Counted from the first letter of the stretch, positions 10,961-23,227 are shown. The stretch: 64,000 nucleotides of DNA from Triticum aestivum (GCF_018294505.1 NC_057810.1:707129095-707193094); one strand, 5' to 3'. Notes: generated by a model not told the origin, from the sequence alone. Numbers and translations are program-made.

Positions 10961-11697
10961 TAGCACTTTGCAATTTTGCAGAGTTCATCACCACAGTTGC
11001 CCCCCGACGACGCCGAGCACATCGTCGCCGCCAGGCTGCCCCGACGCCGCCCGCCGCCCCCGTCGTCGCCGTCGCCGTCGTCCGCGCCCGTCGTCATCGC
11101 CGCCCGCGCCCTCGCCCGTCGCCATCGCCGCGCGCCGTCCCTGCCCCGCGCGCCGCCCCTGCCCGGCCGCGTGTCGCTCCTGCCCCGACGCCGTCGCCGC
11201 GCCACTACCCGCGCCCCTGCTCACCCCGACGCTGCCCGCCGCGCGCTCCTCCCTCTGTGAGCACTGCGCCTCTGCGGCCCCGCCGCTGCCGTGCTATTTT
11301 TTTAGTTATACATGCTATTTTTTATATGTTTTTAGATTCATATATGTATGTATGTATTTTTTAGATATATGTATTTTTTTATCTTTGTTCGTATATGTAT
11401 GTATGTATTTTTTACATGTTTTTTATGTATGTATGTATTTTTTCAATTGTAATGATGTTTTAAAGTATACATATATGCAAAAGTTAGATTTTTAGAAAAG
11501 TTTTATCTATATATGTTCTCTGATTTAGTACATTTTAGGTTAGTTTAATTTTTAGAAAAAATTTATATATCTAGCTAGGAAAGGAAGAAGAAGAAAAAGA
11601 ATGAGAGGAAAAAGAAAAATAAGAAGAGGAAGAAAGGAGAAGAAGAGGGGAGGAAGAAGAGGAGAAATAAATAAGAAGAAGAAAAAAGAAGAAAATG

Positions 11698-11793
11698 AAG
11701 AGGAGAAGAAGAAAGGAATAGAGGAGAAGAAGAAAAAATACAAAATTTTCTATTTTTTCTTGTTCTCCTCTATTCCTTTCTTCTTCTCCTCTT
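11698..11793. repeat. Perfect purine/pyrimidine inverted repeat, 31-bp arms
   Basis: The left arm 11698-11728 (AAGAGGAGAAGAAGAAAGGA...) is the exact reverse complement of 11763-11793, with a 34-nt AT-rich loop. All-purine arms could also form triplex DNA. It lies in the presumed intron of the second CACTA gene. Confidence 0.9.
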
Positions 11794-12071
11794 TTTTTTC
11801 TTCTTTTTTTCTTTGATCTTCTCCTGATCTATTCCTTTCTTCTTCTCCTCTTTTTTTGGTGATATTAATTATTGTAGAATATGCAAATGTTTGTATATTC
11901 ATATGAACAATGCATTAGGCAAAACCTTTGTTTTTTTCAAAATTTTCTATTTGAACATTTTTTTTAAACAAGGAATACTAAAAGAGTGAGAGGAAAAAGG
12001 AAAATAAGAAGAGGAAGATAGGAGAAGAAGAGGAGAGGAAGAAGAGGAGAAATAAATAAGAAGAGGAAAAG

Positions 12072-12157
12072 AAGAGGAGAAGAAGAAAGGAATAGAGGAG
12101 AAGAAGAAAATAGTATTTTTTTCTTCTTCTCCTCTATTCCTTTCTTCTTCTCCTCTT
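12072..12157. repeat. Perfect purine/pyrimidine inverted repeat, 38-bp arms
   Basis: Arms 12072-12109 and 12120-12157 are exact complements with a 10-nt loop, and contain the same core as the 31-bp inverted repeat upstream. A third copy of the purine core (GAAGAAAGGAATAGAGGAG) lies near 12251-12272. Confidence 0.9.
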
Positions 12158-12728
12158 TTTTTTTCTTCTTCTTCCTTCTTCCTTCTTCCTCTTTTATTCA
12201 TTTTCCTTATTTTCCTTTCTCGAGGGAGAAGAAGAAAAAGAAGAGTAGAAGAAGAAGAAAGGAATAGAGGAGAAAGAAGAAACTTCAACACGAGGGGGGG
12301 GTACCGATACCCCCTCCCCGATAACATTATTTTCCCATGTATATGTATGTCGCGTCGTTGTCGATATAACCCCCTCGAGATAACTTCGACATGAGGGGCG
12401 GTCGATATATATACCCCCTCTCGACCGTGATAACTTATACAACGGCAGCACCCCCCTCGGCCCTCTCGCTCAACCAAAACTCTCGAGGACACCCAAACCC
12501 TAGAGAAAAAACGATGTTGGTCTCCTACCCCCTCCCGCCGCGCCCCTACCTGACAAATTAACTCTCTCGAGGCCACCCAAATTTACCAAGTTAAAAGAGC
12601 ATTGTCGTCGAGGCCACCCCAAACCCATGAAGCGTTGTGTCGAGGCGACCCCAAACCCTAGAGAAGCAGCGTCAAGGCCACTAACATGATTCCTTATTGT
12701 GATTAACTAGCTAGTTCTACGTTTGCCA

Positions 12729-12731
<3 letters not shown>

Positions 12732-12767
<36 letters not shown>
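12732..12767. repeat. TA dinucleotide microsatellite
   Basis: Eighteen uninterrupted AT units lie in the intron before the first recognisable coding exon. Confidence 0.95.
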
Positions 12768-12769
<2 letters not shown>

Positions 12770-12852
12770 ATCTGTACCATGTTTGAATAATAATTGACAT
12801 GTTATAAATATTTGCAGAAACTAAGGAGCACTCCCGAGACGAAGAAACAGAA

Positions 12853-15800
12853 GTGATGTTGGGGGACATAATCGCACATGGAAGTGATGAAGTTGCGTCA
12901 TTTCTCAACGACACCGATGGTCAGCTGGAAGGACTGGGTGAAGAAGAGGGCTATGTTCATGATGGCTTCGGCCCATTAATGTTGGTACAAGAAGAGGACT
13001 ATGTTCATGATGGCTCCGATGACACAATGGAGGTACAAGAAGGAGACCGTGCTGACTGCTCCGGTGACCGAACCGAGTCCGGACAGGTATATATATATTA
13101 GTTAAGCCTGTGCTGACTAGTTAATTGATGCATCCAATGTTTTGGTATATGTACACATATTAATTACTCTCGTCTTTCTTCCTTATAATTTCTAGCCCTC
13201 CGGATCGAGCACAACTTCGGTAAGGAGACGAGGCCCGAAGAAAAAGTTGAGCTCGGATGAAAAGTTTGAGATCATAGAAATCGCGCCCGACGGTGAACCG
13301 ATTGAACCCATCCGAATAAAGCGCGCATTTTCTGCTCAGTGCGGGGTTCTTGTTAGGGACAAGATCCCGATCAGCATCCAACAATGGTATAAGCCTAAGG
13401 AGGAAGACCCTGAGGTGTCTTATGTCAATGATATGCAGAAAGAAGATCTTTGGACTCAGCTGAAGGCAAATTTGACCCTACCGCCAAAGGAGGATCCGGA
13501 GAAGCCAGTTAAAGAGAAATTAATAAATTCTTGTGCTCTTAAGAAGATGGCAACCCTATTCAGGAGATGGAGGAAAGAGCTGAACAAGTTTGTCGACAAA
13601 GAAAAGACACCGGAATTCATCGGCAAATATGAGAAGATCAAAGATCACTGCCCGCATTTGTGGCCCACAAGACATCAGAAAAGAGTAAGAAGATGTCGGC
13701 GACAAACAAGCTAAATGCTGCGAAGAAGAAGCTTCACCATTGCACGGGGTCAGGTGGCTACCTCAAAGCCTGGCCTAAGTGGTCCAAGGCTGAGAATGAT
13801 CTACTTGAAAAAGGGATCGAACCAGAGACAATGTACTGGCCAGACCGTTGGCGGACTTGGTTCTTCGGGGCTAGCAGAACCTTGGACCCTGTATCAGGGA
13901 AGTGCCATTGGACGGACGAGCAACTGAAAATACCAGTCAAGCACCTTCGGCACTATATCGATGCAGCACAGCGAGGGACGTTCATTCGAGACAGGGAGAA
14001 GGATGAGCTCACAATGGCCCTCGGGAATCCTGAGCACCCTGGACGGACACGAGGCACGCCAGGCTCCATTCCGTGGAAGGTTGGTTTTCCGGATGCAGGG
14101 GGTTACAAAACCCACGAGAGGAGGAAGAAACTGGAGCAGGGCCAACGGCAGGCGCTGCACGAAAGGGTAATGGGGCTAGAGGAACAAGAAGAGGAACGAG
14201 AAGCAGCAGATCGCAGCAAACGACCTACCGAAGCTTCCCTGAAGCTACCCCGCCATCTCAGCGGAGAAGCGGCATGGCTTCCACCGAGTTGCTTCAGCCG
14301 GAGCATGTCTTGACGGCTCCTGCCAGCTATCCCATGGATGCTATCACGGAGTCTCAAAATTGCCACATTATGGCGCGATGGATGAATTTGAAGGTCAAGG
14401 CGGCTGTTAGCTCTATTTATCCTAGTGGACCCGGCACAACTTATCACTGCCAGCCAATTCCAGAAGGATATGCTAAGGTGATGGTGGATGAAATAACGGA
14501 GGGATTTGAGGACCTCCTTCTTGACAACCATACCGGTGAAGGGGAGACTAGGCTGGGTTCTGCTCTGAAGACTCCATGCCTATGGCGGAAGGAGCTCATC
14601 AACCTTCCGAACTGCACGCCTCCGCCTCCTCCTCATCCTCCGGTGAGTCTGGGCACTCCGCCTCCTCCACCGCCTCCTCCTCCGGCGAGTGACGATCAGG
14701 GCACCCGTGGCGGCACTCCGCCTCCTTCTCCGGCGCGTGGCGGTACTCGCCTCCTTCTCCGCCTGTGCCGGCGCTCCCGAGCAGCCAGCAGCCTCCTCCT
14801 TCTCCGCCTCGCCAGCAAGGGCGGAAGAGATCCGCCGCTGCCCCGACTGCTCTGGCGCGTCGTAGTCCTTCTCCTCCGCCTCGTAAGCAAGCACGAAAGA
14901 AGACAGATGCCGCAGCCGCTCCGTCTGCTCCAGCGTCTAGCAGCACAACCAGAGGAGGGAGGCAATACAGATACGGTCCATCTCTCAAGCCTCTAGAGAA
15001 GTTACTGTATGAGAGGACCGAGGAGGAAAACGATACGATCGTGCGGACCCACGTGAAGGAGTTCTTTGAAGGGGTGAAAGCAAAGAGACATCCACCTCCG
15101 GAGGAGAAGGTAGATCCGGTGAAAGTAAAGCGCACTCTCGATGCCCTGAGGAAACCGGCAAACTCTCCGCCGAGAACCAACTATGAGCACATTACTGAAC
15201 AGACATATCTCCAAGCGGAGCGGTCGGGAAGTACTGTCAGACATCAAAGAGCAAGAGAACGAGCAGCTGCGAAAAAAATTGACCAGCTCGGCGAACAAGC
15301 AAACCAATCGTGCCCCCCCCCCCGCCCCCCGCTCAATGTGTCTAGCGGCAACATCGTCGCTAATGTTCCGGGGATGGTGGCCGGTTATGGCAATCTACAA
15401 GATTACCTGCCTGACGATGCACTTCCTGATTTCATGAAGGTGGAGGAACACAGATACGAGTACGGGAAGCCTCTCGTCAAAGATGAAAAATCTCTAACAA
15501 CGATGATGCGAAGATTCCATACTTGGTACATGAAAACCTGCAGAGAGTCTGGGGGGACGAATACTTTGTATCTGAGAATTAAAGAGGAGCACGACCTCGT
15601 TGGAAATGATCTGTTGCCTGTTCCATTTGAGGAGTTCTTCGAGTTCTTCAATCAAAAGGCCCTCGATAAATTAACGGTATTTTGCTACTGCCTGTAAGTA
15701 CTATTTATGTCATTAAGTCTCTATATATAGCTTGGCTCTTTCATTGCATGTATTTATAATTAATTATCCTCAATATATTATGCAGATTGAAGATCGTCGA

Positions 15801-16785
15801 GTGCAAAAAACAAGAAATTTATGATATTGGGTTCATTAACACAAATATCATAGATGAATTTCTGGTTGAAAAGGACGTCAAAGAGGCCGAGGACAACTTG
15901 CTACAATCGTTGATCAAAAATCAAAACAAAGATACCATACTCTTTCCTTACAACGGCAAGTGAGTGTTACTGTCGTGTGCATATTCGGTTTCCCTTATTA
16001 CTCGAGCGAGGTTATAGTAATGTAATTGATGAGTTATGCATGCGTGCGCAGGTACCACTATATTCTTCTGGAGATTAAGCTTGAGCGTGGACTAGTAACC
16101 GTCTTAGACTCGAGACGGAAAGATCCCAAAACCTATGCGGACATGACTGAAATGCTCAGCAAGTAAGTTCAATCGATCATTATCGCACCATATCGGCAAC
16201 TTTTTGTTCATTTCCTGATATCTCAAGTAATAATAATTATTTTCTTTGTCTTGCAGGGTTTGGAAACAGTTCACCGCTAAAGCTCCGGGACTGCCGAAGG
16301 AGCTGCGATATACATACCCGAAAGTAAGTACTACTGGCTAGCTAGTTGCGCGCATCTCCCGTTGATTCTATAGCTATACTTTCATCAATGCCATTTATAA
16401 TGCTTCATTATCAGTTTGATTGACCTCTATTTCTCGTAAAGTGCTTGTGGCAGGAACAAGGGAATGATTTCTGTGGATACTACGTGTGCGAGTTCATCCA
16501 CACCGCGACTTTGAAAAACAAGCGGGGCTACTCTCAAAGACAATATGAAGTGCGTAAGCAATAATATTCACAATTTCATTTTATTACACCATCATTTCTG
16601 TTGAGTTTCATTCATATATATGTATTAATTAACCCCCTTCTTCAAATTAGACGTGGCAGATGCGGAATGAACTCCTAGAACCAGATCGCATGAAAGCAAT
16701 TCAAGAGGAATTGGCGGGATTCTTTCTTGACCACGTCATCAATAAAGCCGGAGAATACCATGCGGAAGTTTATTTTAATTGCTAG
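12853..16785 (+). pseudogene. CACTA second gene with Ulp1/C48 protease domain, frameshifted
   Basis: Exons with good GT/AG borders are 12818-13086, 13196-15694, 15786-15959, 16052-16162, 16257-16323, 16442-16549 and 16651-16785. ATG at 12853 starts an acidic region. Then come basic and Pro-rich linkers (PPPPP runs at 14615-14760) and a segment KPLVKDEKSLTTMMRRFHTWY. The last exons encode an Ulp1-like cysteine protease: His in KYHYILLEIKL, Asp in VLDSRRK, and Gln/Cys in QEQGNDFCGYYVCEF, so the catalytic set is retained. Such proteases remove SUMO or ubiquitin-like tags. The large exon has three one-base frameshifts (about 13650-13660, 14236-14241 and 14745-14750), while splice sites and catalytic exons look intact. 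The role in transposition is unknown. Confidence 0.7.
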
Positions 16786-17150
16786 GGGACTGTAATTGAG
16801 AGATCTTACATATTGTACATGTATGTAGCCAGTAGCGTCGGATACATGATACGAAAACTTGTTGTTCGACCAATCTCTCGGAGAAGGAGAGGTCGAACGA
16901 TCATTTCTCTCGGTATGCATGACGAATTTCTATACTCAATGGTTCCCTTCATTTTCTTACTAGCTAGCGCATCGAGGGCTATATGTATATAGTACATAGT
17001 GTCGACCAAGCACGGACATAAGAGAGGACACTTCTCTCTATTAATTAGCTAGCTAACACAAATATGAAGCACCTAAATTAACCCCCCAAAACCCCCAACC
17101 CCCCACCCTTTTAAAAAAACAAAAACCCCAGCCACTGGAATGCTGACGCG
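16786..17150 (+). other. 3' flank of the second CACTA gene
   Basis: Non-coding, AT-rich then C-rich (17080-17110). No gene is seen. Confidence 0.6.
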
Positions 17151-17154
17151 TGGA

Positions 17155-17367
17155 TGCCTTTTGGTCCCGGTTGGTGCCACCAACCGGGACCAAAGGCCCC
17201 CCTGCCTGGGCTTGGCGCACCGACCACGTGGAGGACCATCTGTCCCGGTTCGTGTTTGAACCGGGACTAAAGGGGGGGGGTATTAGTAACGACCCATTAG
17301 TCCCGGTTCATGAACCGGGACTAAAGGCCCTTACGAACCGGGACAAATGCCCCCTTTTCTACTAGTG
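17155..17367. repeat. Right subterminal palindromes and TIR of CACTA
   Basis: A near-perfect hairpin with 17-bp arms and a 1-nt loop is at 17160-17194 (TTTGGTCCCGGTTGGTG). Further CCCGGTTCATGAACCGGG palindromes follow, and the element ends TTTTCTACTAGTG. Confidence 0.9.
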
Positions 17368-17370
17368 CCA

Positions 17371-17825
17371 AGATGGGATCTCGTGGATACAGAAGGTTGC
17401 GGCAGTGGAATTAGGTTTTTGGCTCCTGTTCTGATCGTTCGGGGATACGTAGGTATATATAGGAGGAAGGACTACGTCGGTGGAGCGTCAGGGGGCCCAC
17501 GAGGTAGGGGGCGCACCCAGGGGGGCGCCCTCCACCCTCGTGACCGCCTCTGGCACTTCTTGGAGTAGGGTCCAAGTTTCCTGGATCACGTTCGGTTGGA
17601 AAATCACGATCCCGAAGGTTTCATTCCGTTTGGACTCCGTTTGATATTCCGTTTCTTCGAAACACTGAAATAGGCAAAAAAACAGCAATTCTGGGATGGG
17701 CCTCCGGTTAATAGGTTAGTCCCAAAAGTAATATAAAAGTGGAAAATAAAGCCTAATATAGTCCAAAACAGTAGATAAAGTAGCATGGAGCAATCAAAAA
17801 TTATAGATACGTTGGAGACGTATGA
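17371..17825 (-). repeat. 5' LTR of minus-strand gypsy, part 2
   Basis: This continues the LTR interrupted at 6120. Bases 17413-17825 repeat 1-415 with a handful of differences, confirming that both LTRs belong to one element. Confidence 0.85.
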
Positions 17826-20800
17826 GGGATGCCCATGGCACCCCAAGATATTCAAGAGTACCCAAAAGCCTAAGGTTGGGGATGCCCCGGGAAGGCATCC
17901 CCTCTTTCATCTTCGTTCATTGGTAACTTTACTTGGAGCTATATTTTTATTCACCACATGATATGTGTTTTGCTTGGAGCGTCGTGTATTATATTAGTAT
18001 TTGCTTTTTAGTTTTACACAATCATCCTTGTTGTACACACCTTTTTGTACAAGCCTACTTGATTTGAATTTATTAGAATACTCTATGTGCTTCACTTATA
18101 TCTTTTGAGTTAGATAGTTTTTTCTCTAGTGCTTCACTTATATCTTTTAGAGCACGGCGGTGGCTTAATTTTGTAGAAACTGCTAGCCTCTCATGCTTCA
18201 CTTATATTATTTTGAGAGTCTTTTAGAACAGTATGGTATTTGCTATGGTTATAAAATTGGTCCTAGAATGGTAGGCATCCGAGTTGGGTATAATAAAAAC
18301 TATCATAGGAAGTGAATTGGATGCTATGAAGAATTTGATACTTGATAATTGTTTTGAGATATGGAGGTAGTGATATTAAAGTCATGCTAGTTGGGTGATT
18401 ATGAATTTAAAGAATGCTTGTGTTGAAGTTAGCAAGTCCCATAGCATGCACGTATGGTTAAAGTTGTCTAAAAAATTTGAAACATGAAGTGTACTTGGAT
18501 TGTGCATCCTTATGAGTGGCGGTCGGGGACGAGCGATGGTATTTTCCTACCAATCTATCCCTCTAGGAGCATGCGCGTAGTGTTTGGTTTTTTATGACGT
18601 TCTTTTGACTAATGTTGAGTCGATGGATTATACGCACCCTTTACCTTTCCACCATTGCTAGCCTCTTCGGTACCGTGCATTGCCCTTTCCCACCTTGAGA
18701 GTTGGTGCAAACTTCGTCGGTGCATCCAAACCCCATGATACGATACGCTCTATCACACATAAACCTCCTTATATCTTCCTCAAAACAGCCACCATACCTA
18801 CCTATTATGGCATTTCCATAGCCATTCCGAGATATATTGCCATGCAACTTTCCACCGTTCCGTTTATCATCATGACATACATTACTTTTGTCATATTGCC
18901 TTTGCATGATCATGTAGTTGACATCGTATTTGTGGCAAAGCCACCATGCATAATTTTTCATACATGTCACTCTTGATTCATTGCACCATCCCGGTACACC
19001 GCCGAAGGCATTCATATAGAGTCATATCTTGTTCTAGTTTCGAGTTGTAATTCATGTGTTGTAATCAATAAAAGTGTGATGATCATCATTATTAGAGCAT
19101 TGTCCCAAAGAAAAAAAAGAAAAAAAAAAGAAAGGCAAAAAAAGGCCAAAGAAAAAAGAGAAAAAAGGGAAAAAGAAGAAAAAAAGAAAAAGAAAAAAAG
19201 AAAATAAATAAAAAGGGGCAATGTTACTATCTCTTTTTCCACACTTGTGCTTCAAAGTAGCACCATGGTCTTCATATAGTAAGTCTCATATGTTGTCACT
19301 TTCATATACTAGTGGGAATTTTTCATTATAGAACTTGGCTTGTATATTCCTACGATGGGCTTTCTCAAATGCCATAGGTCCTCGTGAGCAAGCAAGTTGG
19401 ATGCACACCCACTAGTTTTCTTTTGTTGAGCTCTCATTCATTTATAGCTCTAGTGCATCCGTTGCATGGCAATCCCTAATCCTCATGTTGACATCAATTG
19501 ATGGGCATCTCCATAGCCCGTTGATTATCCTCGTCAATGTGAGACTTTCTCCTTTTTTGTCTTCTCCACACAATCCCCATTATCATATTCTATTCCACCC
19601 ATAGTGATATATCCATGGCTCATGCTCATGTATTGCGTGAAACTTGAAAAAGTTTAAGATTATTTAAGTACGAAACAATTGCTTGGCTTGTCATTAGGGG
19701 TGTAGAATTTGGGAACATCTTTGTGTGACGAAAATGAAGCATAGCCTAACTATATGATTTTGTAGGGATGAACTTTCTTTAGCCATGTTATTTTGAGAAG
19801 ACATGATTGCTTTGATTAGTATGCTTGAAGTGTTACTATTTCTTATGTCAATATGAACTTTTATTTTGAATCATTTGGATCTGAACATTCATGCCACAAT
19901 AAAGAAAATTACATTGAGAATTATGCTAGGTAGCATTCCACATCAAAAATTCTGTTTTTATAATTTACCTACTCGAGGGCGAGCAGGAATTAAGCTTGGG
20001 GATGCTTGATACGTCTCCAACGTATCTATAATTTTTTATTGTTCCATGCTATTATATTACCCCTTTTGGATGTTTATGGGTTTTATTTTACACATTTATA
20101 TCATTTTGGGACTAACCTACTAACCGGAGGCCCAGCCTGTATTGCTATTTTTTTTGCCTATTTCAGTATTTTGAAGAAAAGGAATATCAAACGGAGTCCA
20201 AACGGAATGAAACCTTCGGGAGCGTGATTTTTGGAATGAACATGATCTAGTGGACTTGGAGAGCAAGCCAAGAAGCAGCGGAGGCGGTCATGAGATAGGA
20301 GGGCGTGCCCATGCCTACAGGGCGCACCCCCCTGTCTCGTGGACCCCTCGGGCGGCCACCGACCTACTTCTTCCTCCTATATATACCCACGTACCCCGAA
20401 AACATCCAAGGAGCCAACGAAAAACAATTTCCACCACCATAACCTTCTGTATTCGCGAGATCCCATCTTGGAGCCTTCGCCGGCGCTCTGCCGGAGGGGG
20501 AATCGACCATGGAGGGCTTCTACATCAACATCATAGCCCCTCCGGTGAGTTATGAGTAGTTTACCACAGACCTTCGGGTCCATAGTTATTTGCTAGATGG
20601 CTTGTTCTCTCTTTTTGGATCTCAATACCATGTTCTCCCCCTCTCTTGTGGAGATCTATTTGATGTAACTCTTTTTGTGGTGTGTTTGTCGAGATCCGAT
20701 GAATTGTGGGTTTATGATCAAGTTTATCTATGAGAAATATTTGAATCTCCTCTGAATTCTTTTATGTATGATTGAGTTACCTTTGCAAGTCTCTTCGAAT

Positions 20801-21584
20801 TATCAGTTTGGTTTGGCCTACTAGATTGATCTTTCTTGCCATGGGGGAAGTGCTTAGCTTTGGGTTCAATCTTGCGGTGTCCTTACCCAGTGACAGTAGG
20901 GGTTGCAAGGCACGTATTGTATTGTTGCCATCGAGGATAAAAAGATGGGGTTTATATCATATTTCTTGAGTTTTTTCCTCTACATCATGTCATTTTTCTT
21001 AATACGTTACTCTGTTCTGATGAACTCAATACTCTAGATGCATGATGGATAGCGGTCGATGTGTGGAGTAATAGTAGTAGATGCAAGCCGGAGTCGGTCT
21101 ACTTGTCACGGACATGATGCCTATATACATGATCATGCCTAGATAATCTCATAATTATTCGCTTTTCTATTAATTGCTCGACAGTAATTTGTTCACCCAC
21201 CGTAATACTTATGCTTTCTTGAGAGAAGCCACTAGTGAAACCTATTGCCCCCCAGGTCTATCTTTTATCATATAAGCTTTCAATCTACTTTTATTTGCAT
21301 CTTTACTTTTCCATTCTATATTATAAAATACCAAAAATATATTTATCTTATCATACTATCTCTATCAGATCTCACTTTCGCAAGTGGCCTTGAAGGGATT
21401 GACAACCCTTTTATTGCGTTGGTTGCGAGTTCTTTGTTTGTTTGTGTAGGTGCGTGGGACTTCTGAGGAGCCTCCTACTGGATTGATACCTTGGTTCTCA
21501 AAAACTGAGGGAAATACTTATGCTACTATTGCTGCATCACCCTTTCCTCTTCAAGGAAAACCAACGCAAGCTCAAGACGTAGCA
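17826..21584 (+). mobile_element. 3' part of plus-strand gypsy element
   Basis: About 2.2 kb of internal DNA plus a complete 3' LTR of the same family as the minus-strand copy. Its left part is not visible because the minus-strand element inserted into it; the rest should lie beyond the left edge of the window. A polypurine tract (AAGCTTGGGGATGC) sits right before the LTR. No coding region is seen; 19105-19215 is an A-rich low-complexity tract. Confidence 0.8.
20007..21584 (+). repeat. Complete gypsy 3' LTR, 1578 bp
   Basis: It starts TGATACGTCTCC and ends GTAGCA. A TATATATA box at 20380-20387 would drive the element's transcript. The candidate 5-bp target duplication on the right is CTCCT; its partner is outside the window. 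Confidence 0.85.
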
Positions 21585-22354
21585 CTCCTCTGATCATGAG
21601 CATGTTTATCATTTGTGAGTAGTTACTTTCGTTCTTGAGTTCACGGGATAAATCATGTTGCAAGTAATCATGTGAATTTGATATGTGTTCGATATTTTGA
21701 TGGTATGTATGTTGTGATTCCTTTAGTGGTGTCATGTGAACGTTGACTACATGACACTTCACCATATTTGGGCCTAAGGGAATGCATTGTGGAGTAGTAA
21801 ATAGATGGTGGGTTGCGAGAGTGACAGAAGCTTAAACCCCAGTTTATGCACTATTCTGTAAGGGGCCGATTGGAACCAAAAGTTTAATGCTATGGTTAGA
21901 ATTTATTCTTAATACTTTTCTCGTATTTGCGGATTCTTGCGGGAGGGTTAATCATAAGTAGGAGGTTTGTTCAAGTAAGAATAGCACCCAAGCACTGGTC
22001 CACCCACATATCAAATTATCAAAGTAGCGAACACGAATCAAACCAACATGATGAAAGTGACTAGATGAAATTCCCGTGTACCCTCAAGAACACTTTGCTT
22101 ATCATAAGAGACCATTTTGGCATGTCCTTTGCCTTAAAAGGATTGGGATACCTTGCTGCATACTTGTTACTATTATCGTTACTTGCTCGTTAAAAATTAT
22201 CTTGCTATCAAACTACTCGGTACTTACAGTTTCAGCACTTGCAGACATTACCTTACCGAAAACTACTTGTCATTTCCTTCTGCTCCTCGTTGGGTTCAAC
22301 ACTCTTACTTATCGAAAAGAGCTACAATTGATCCCCTATACTTGTGGGTCATCA
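21585..22354 (-). repeat. Truncated LTR of another retrotransposon family
   Basis: The minus strand begins TGATGACCCACAAGTATAGG at 22354, a common Triticeae LTR start, and runs until cut by the gypsy LTR end. A related start (TGATAACCCACAAG) occurs at 1331. No internal region is visible beyond 22354, so this may be a solo or truncated LTR. Confidence 0.55.
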
Positions 22355-23179
22355 CATGTACAACACAATTATTAATCTAAACAACCACCACATACATAGG
22401 TAATAGAGCTGATCTCCACCCATAATTATAACATGAGCAGAAGACTCAAAACGCCGAAGAACCATCCATGCAATAGTTTTGCCAAGCACATGCAGGAACA
22501 AAACCAGTTGTTACCTGTGTTGCAAGCATGTTGATTTCATGTCCGAGTTAGTACAACATAAGTGAAAATCTATACCCATACTAACATATGCAATTTCTTC
22601 TAAGCTTAGGCAGTTCCTATTGTTTTGCAGCGGGATTTAATACTCTACAATATTCTAAGTAGTCATGCTTGGCAACTTCTCAAAATATGAACTGTAAACA
22701 ATTGACAATCCTTTTAGCAAAAATATACATTATACCTTTCAATTTAATTGTACAGATCAAGACATATAATTCTTTAGGAGCTAAGGCCCATACAACCTCC
22801 TTTTTTGGTCGGACACGAATGCAAAGAATCAAAACTCTTGCAGTCCGTACCAGATTCTTTAGCATCTAACAACCCCTACAACCAAACATAATAGCAAAGA
22901 GTTCAATATTATATGCTTTGGCCGGATACCAAATAGCTTAGGAATGAAGTTCAGTTTCTAAACCTCTGGTCTTCCAGTAACTTTATTGAGGAGTTAACAA
23001 TAGGCCAGGATGATATGCATTGAATACAACACTACTTTAAACATCAAGGAGGTGAAAACAATTCACTGCAACTATTATTTGTTGGACATGCTTTCTATTC
23101 TAATTCCTGCACTATTAGTAGTAGACAGATCAATATTAAAAGATAAATGATTTTTATGGTTGTTAGTATGTACCCCCGA

Positions 23180-23227
23180 TACGTAGTGATCTAAAAGGTC
23201 TTCTAATTGTTTATAGAGGGAGTACAA
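23180..23227. mobile_element. Stowaway MITE fragment (possible)
   Basis: ACGTAGTGATCTAAAAGGTC followed by AGAGGGAGTA resembles the right end of Triticeae Stowaway elements, which duplicate TA. The left end is missing. Confidence 0.35.

Larger units (their letters stand above)
10976..12817 (+). other. 5' leader and long intron of the second CACTA gene
   Basis: A GC-rich, proline/arginine-biased stretch (10985-11300) resembles an untranslated or poorly conserved first exon. It is followed by AT-rich DNA, purine/pyrimidine inverted tracts, a run of short GTCGAGGCCACC-like repeats (12570-12680) and a TA microsatellite. I see no convincing coding exon before 12818. Confidence 0.5.
6121..17367 (+). 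mobile_element. CACTA transposon (En/Spm type), 11.2 kb
   Basis: Terminal inverted repeats CACTAGTAGAAAA (left) and TTTTCTACTAGTG (right) bound the element, and the 3-bp target duplication CCA is present at 6118-6120 and 17368-17370. Removing the element and one CCA rejoins a continuous gypsy LTR. Subterminal palindromes of the type GGTCCCGGTTGGTG crowd both ends and the middle. Two plus-strand units are present: a TNP2-type transposase unit (6450-9850) and an Ulp1-domain gene (from ~10980 to 16785). Both main genes are damaged, so the copy is probably immobile by itself. Confidence 0.95.
1..17825 (-). mobile_element. Non-autonomous gypsy LTR element, interrupted by CACTA
   Basis: This is a long LTR retrotransposon read on the minus strand, with its 3' LTR cut by the left window edge, about 4.6 kb of internal DNA, and a 5' LTR split by a CACTA insertion. 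The LTR start matches the Triticeae gypsy family opening TGATACGTCTCCAACG. A purine-rich tract (minus: AAGCTTGGGGATGC) abuts the 3' LTR. No gag, protease, reverse transcriptase or integrase is visible, so it must have moved in trans. The primer-binding site expected just inside the 5' LTR is not recognisable. Its 5' LTR terminus reads CGTATGA instead of CGTATCA, a likely single substitution. It lies inside a plus-strand relative that resumes at 17826. Confidence 0.8.

Noticed and set aside
10976..11260. Proline/arginine-rich frame as a coding first exon
   Set aside because: GC-rich DNA gives open frames on both strands here and there is no recognisable motif or donor site; kept as leader.
11601..12576. 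Long Lys/Glu- or Phe/Ser-rich open frames on both strands
   Set aside because: They arise from purine/pyrimidine tracts with no stop codons; composition explains them fully.
18641..19015. 124-codon minus-strand frame in the plus-strand gypsy
   Set aside because: Inverse copy of the untranslated region at 1963-2169; not conserved as protein and on the wrong strand for the element.
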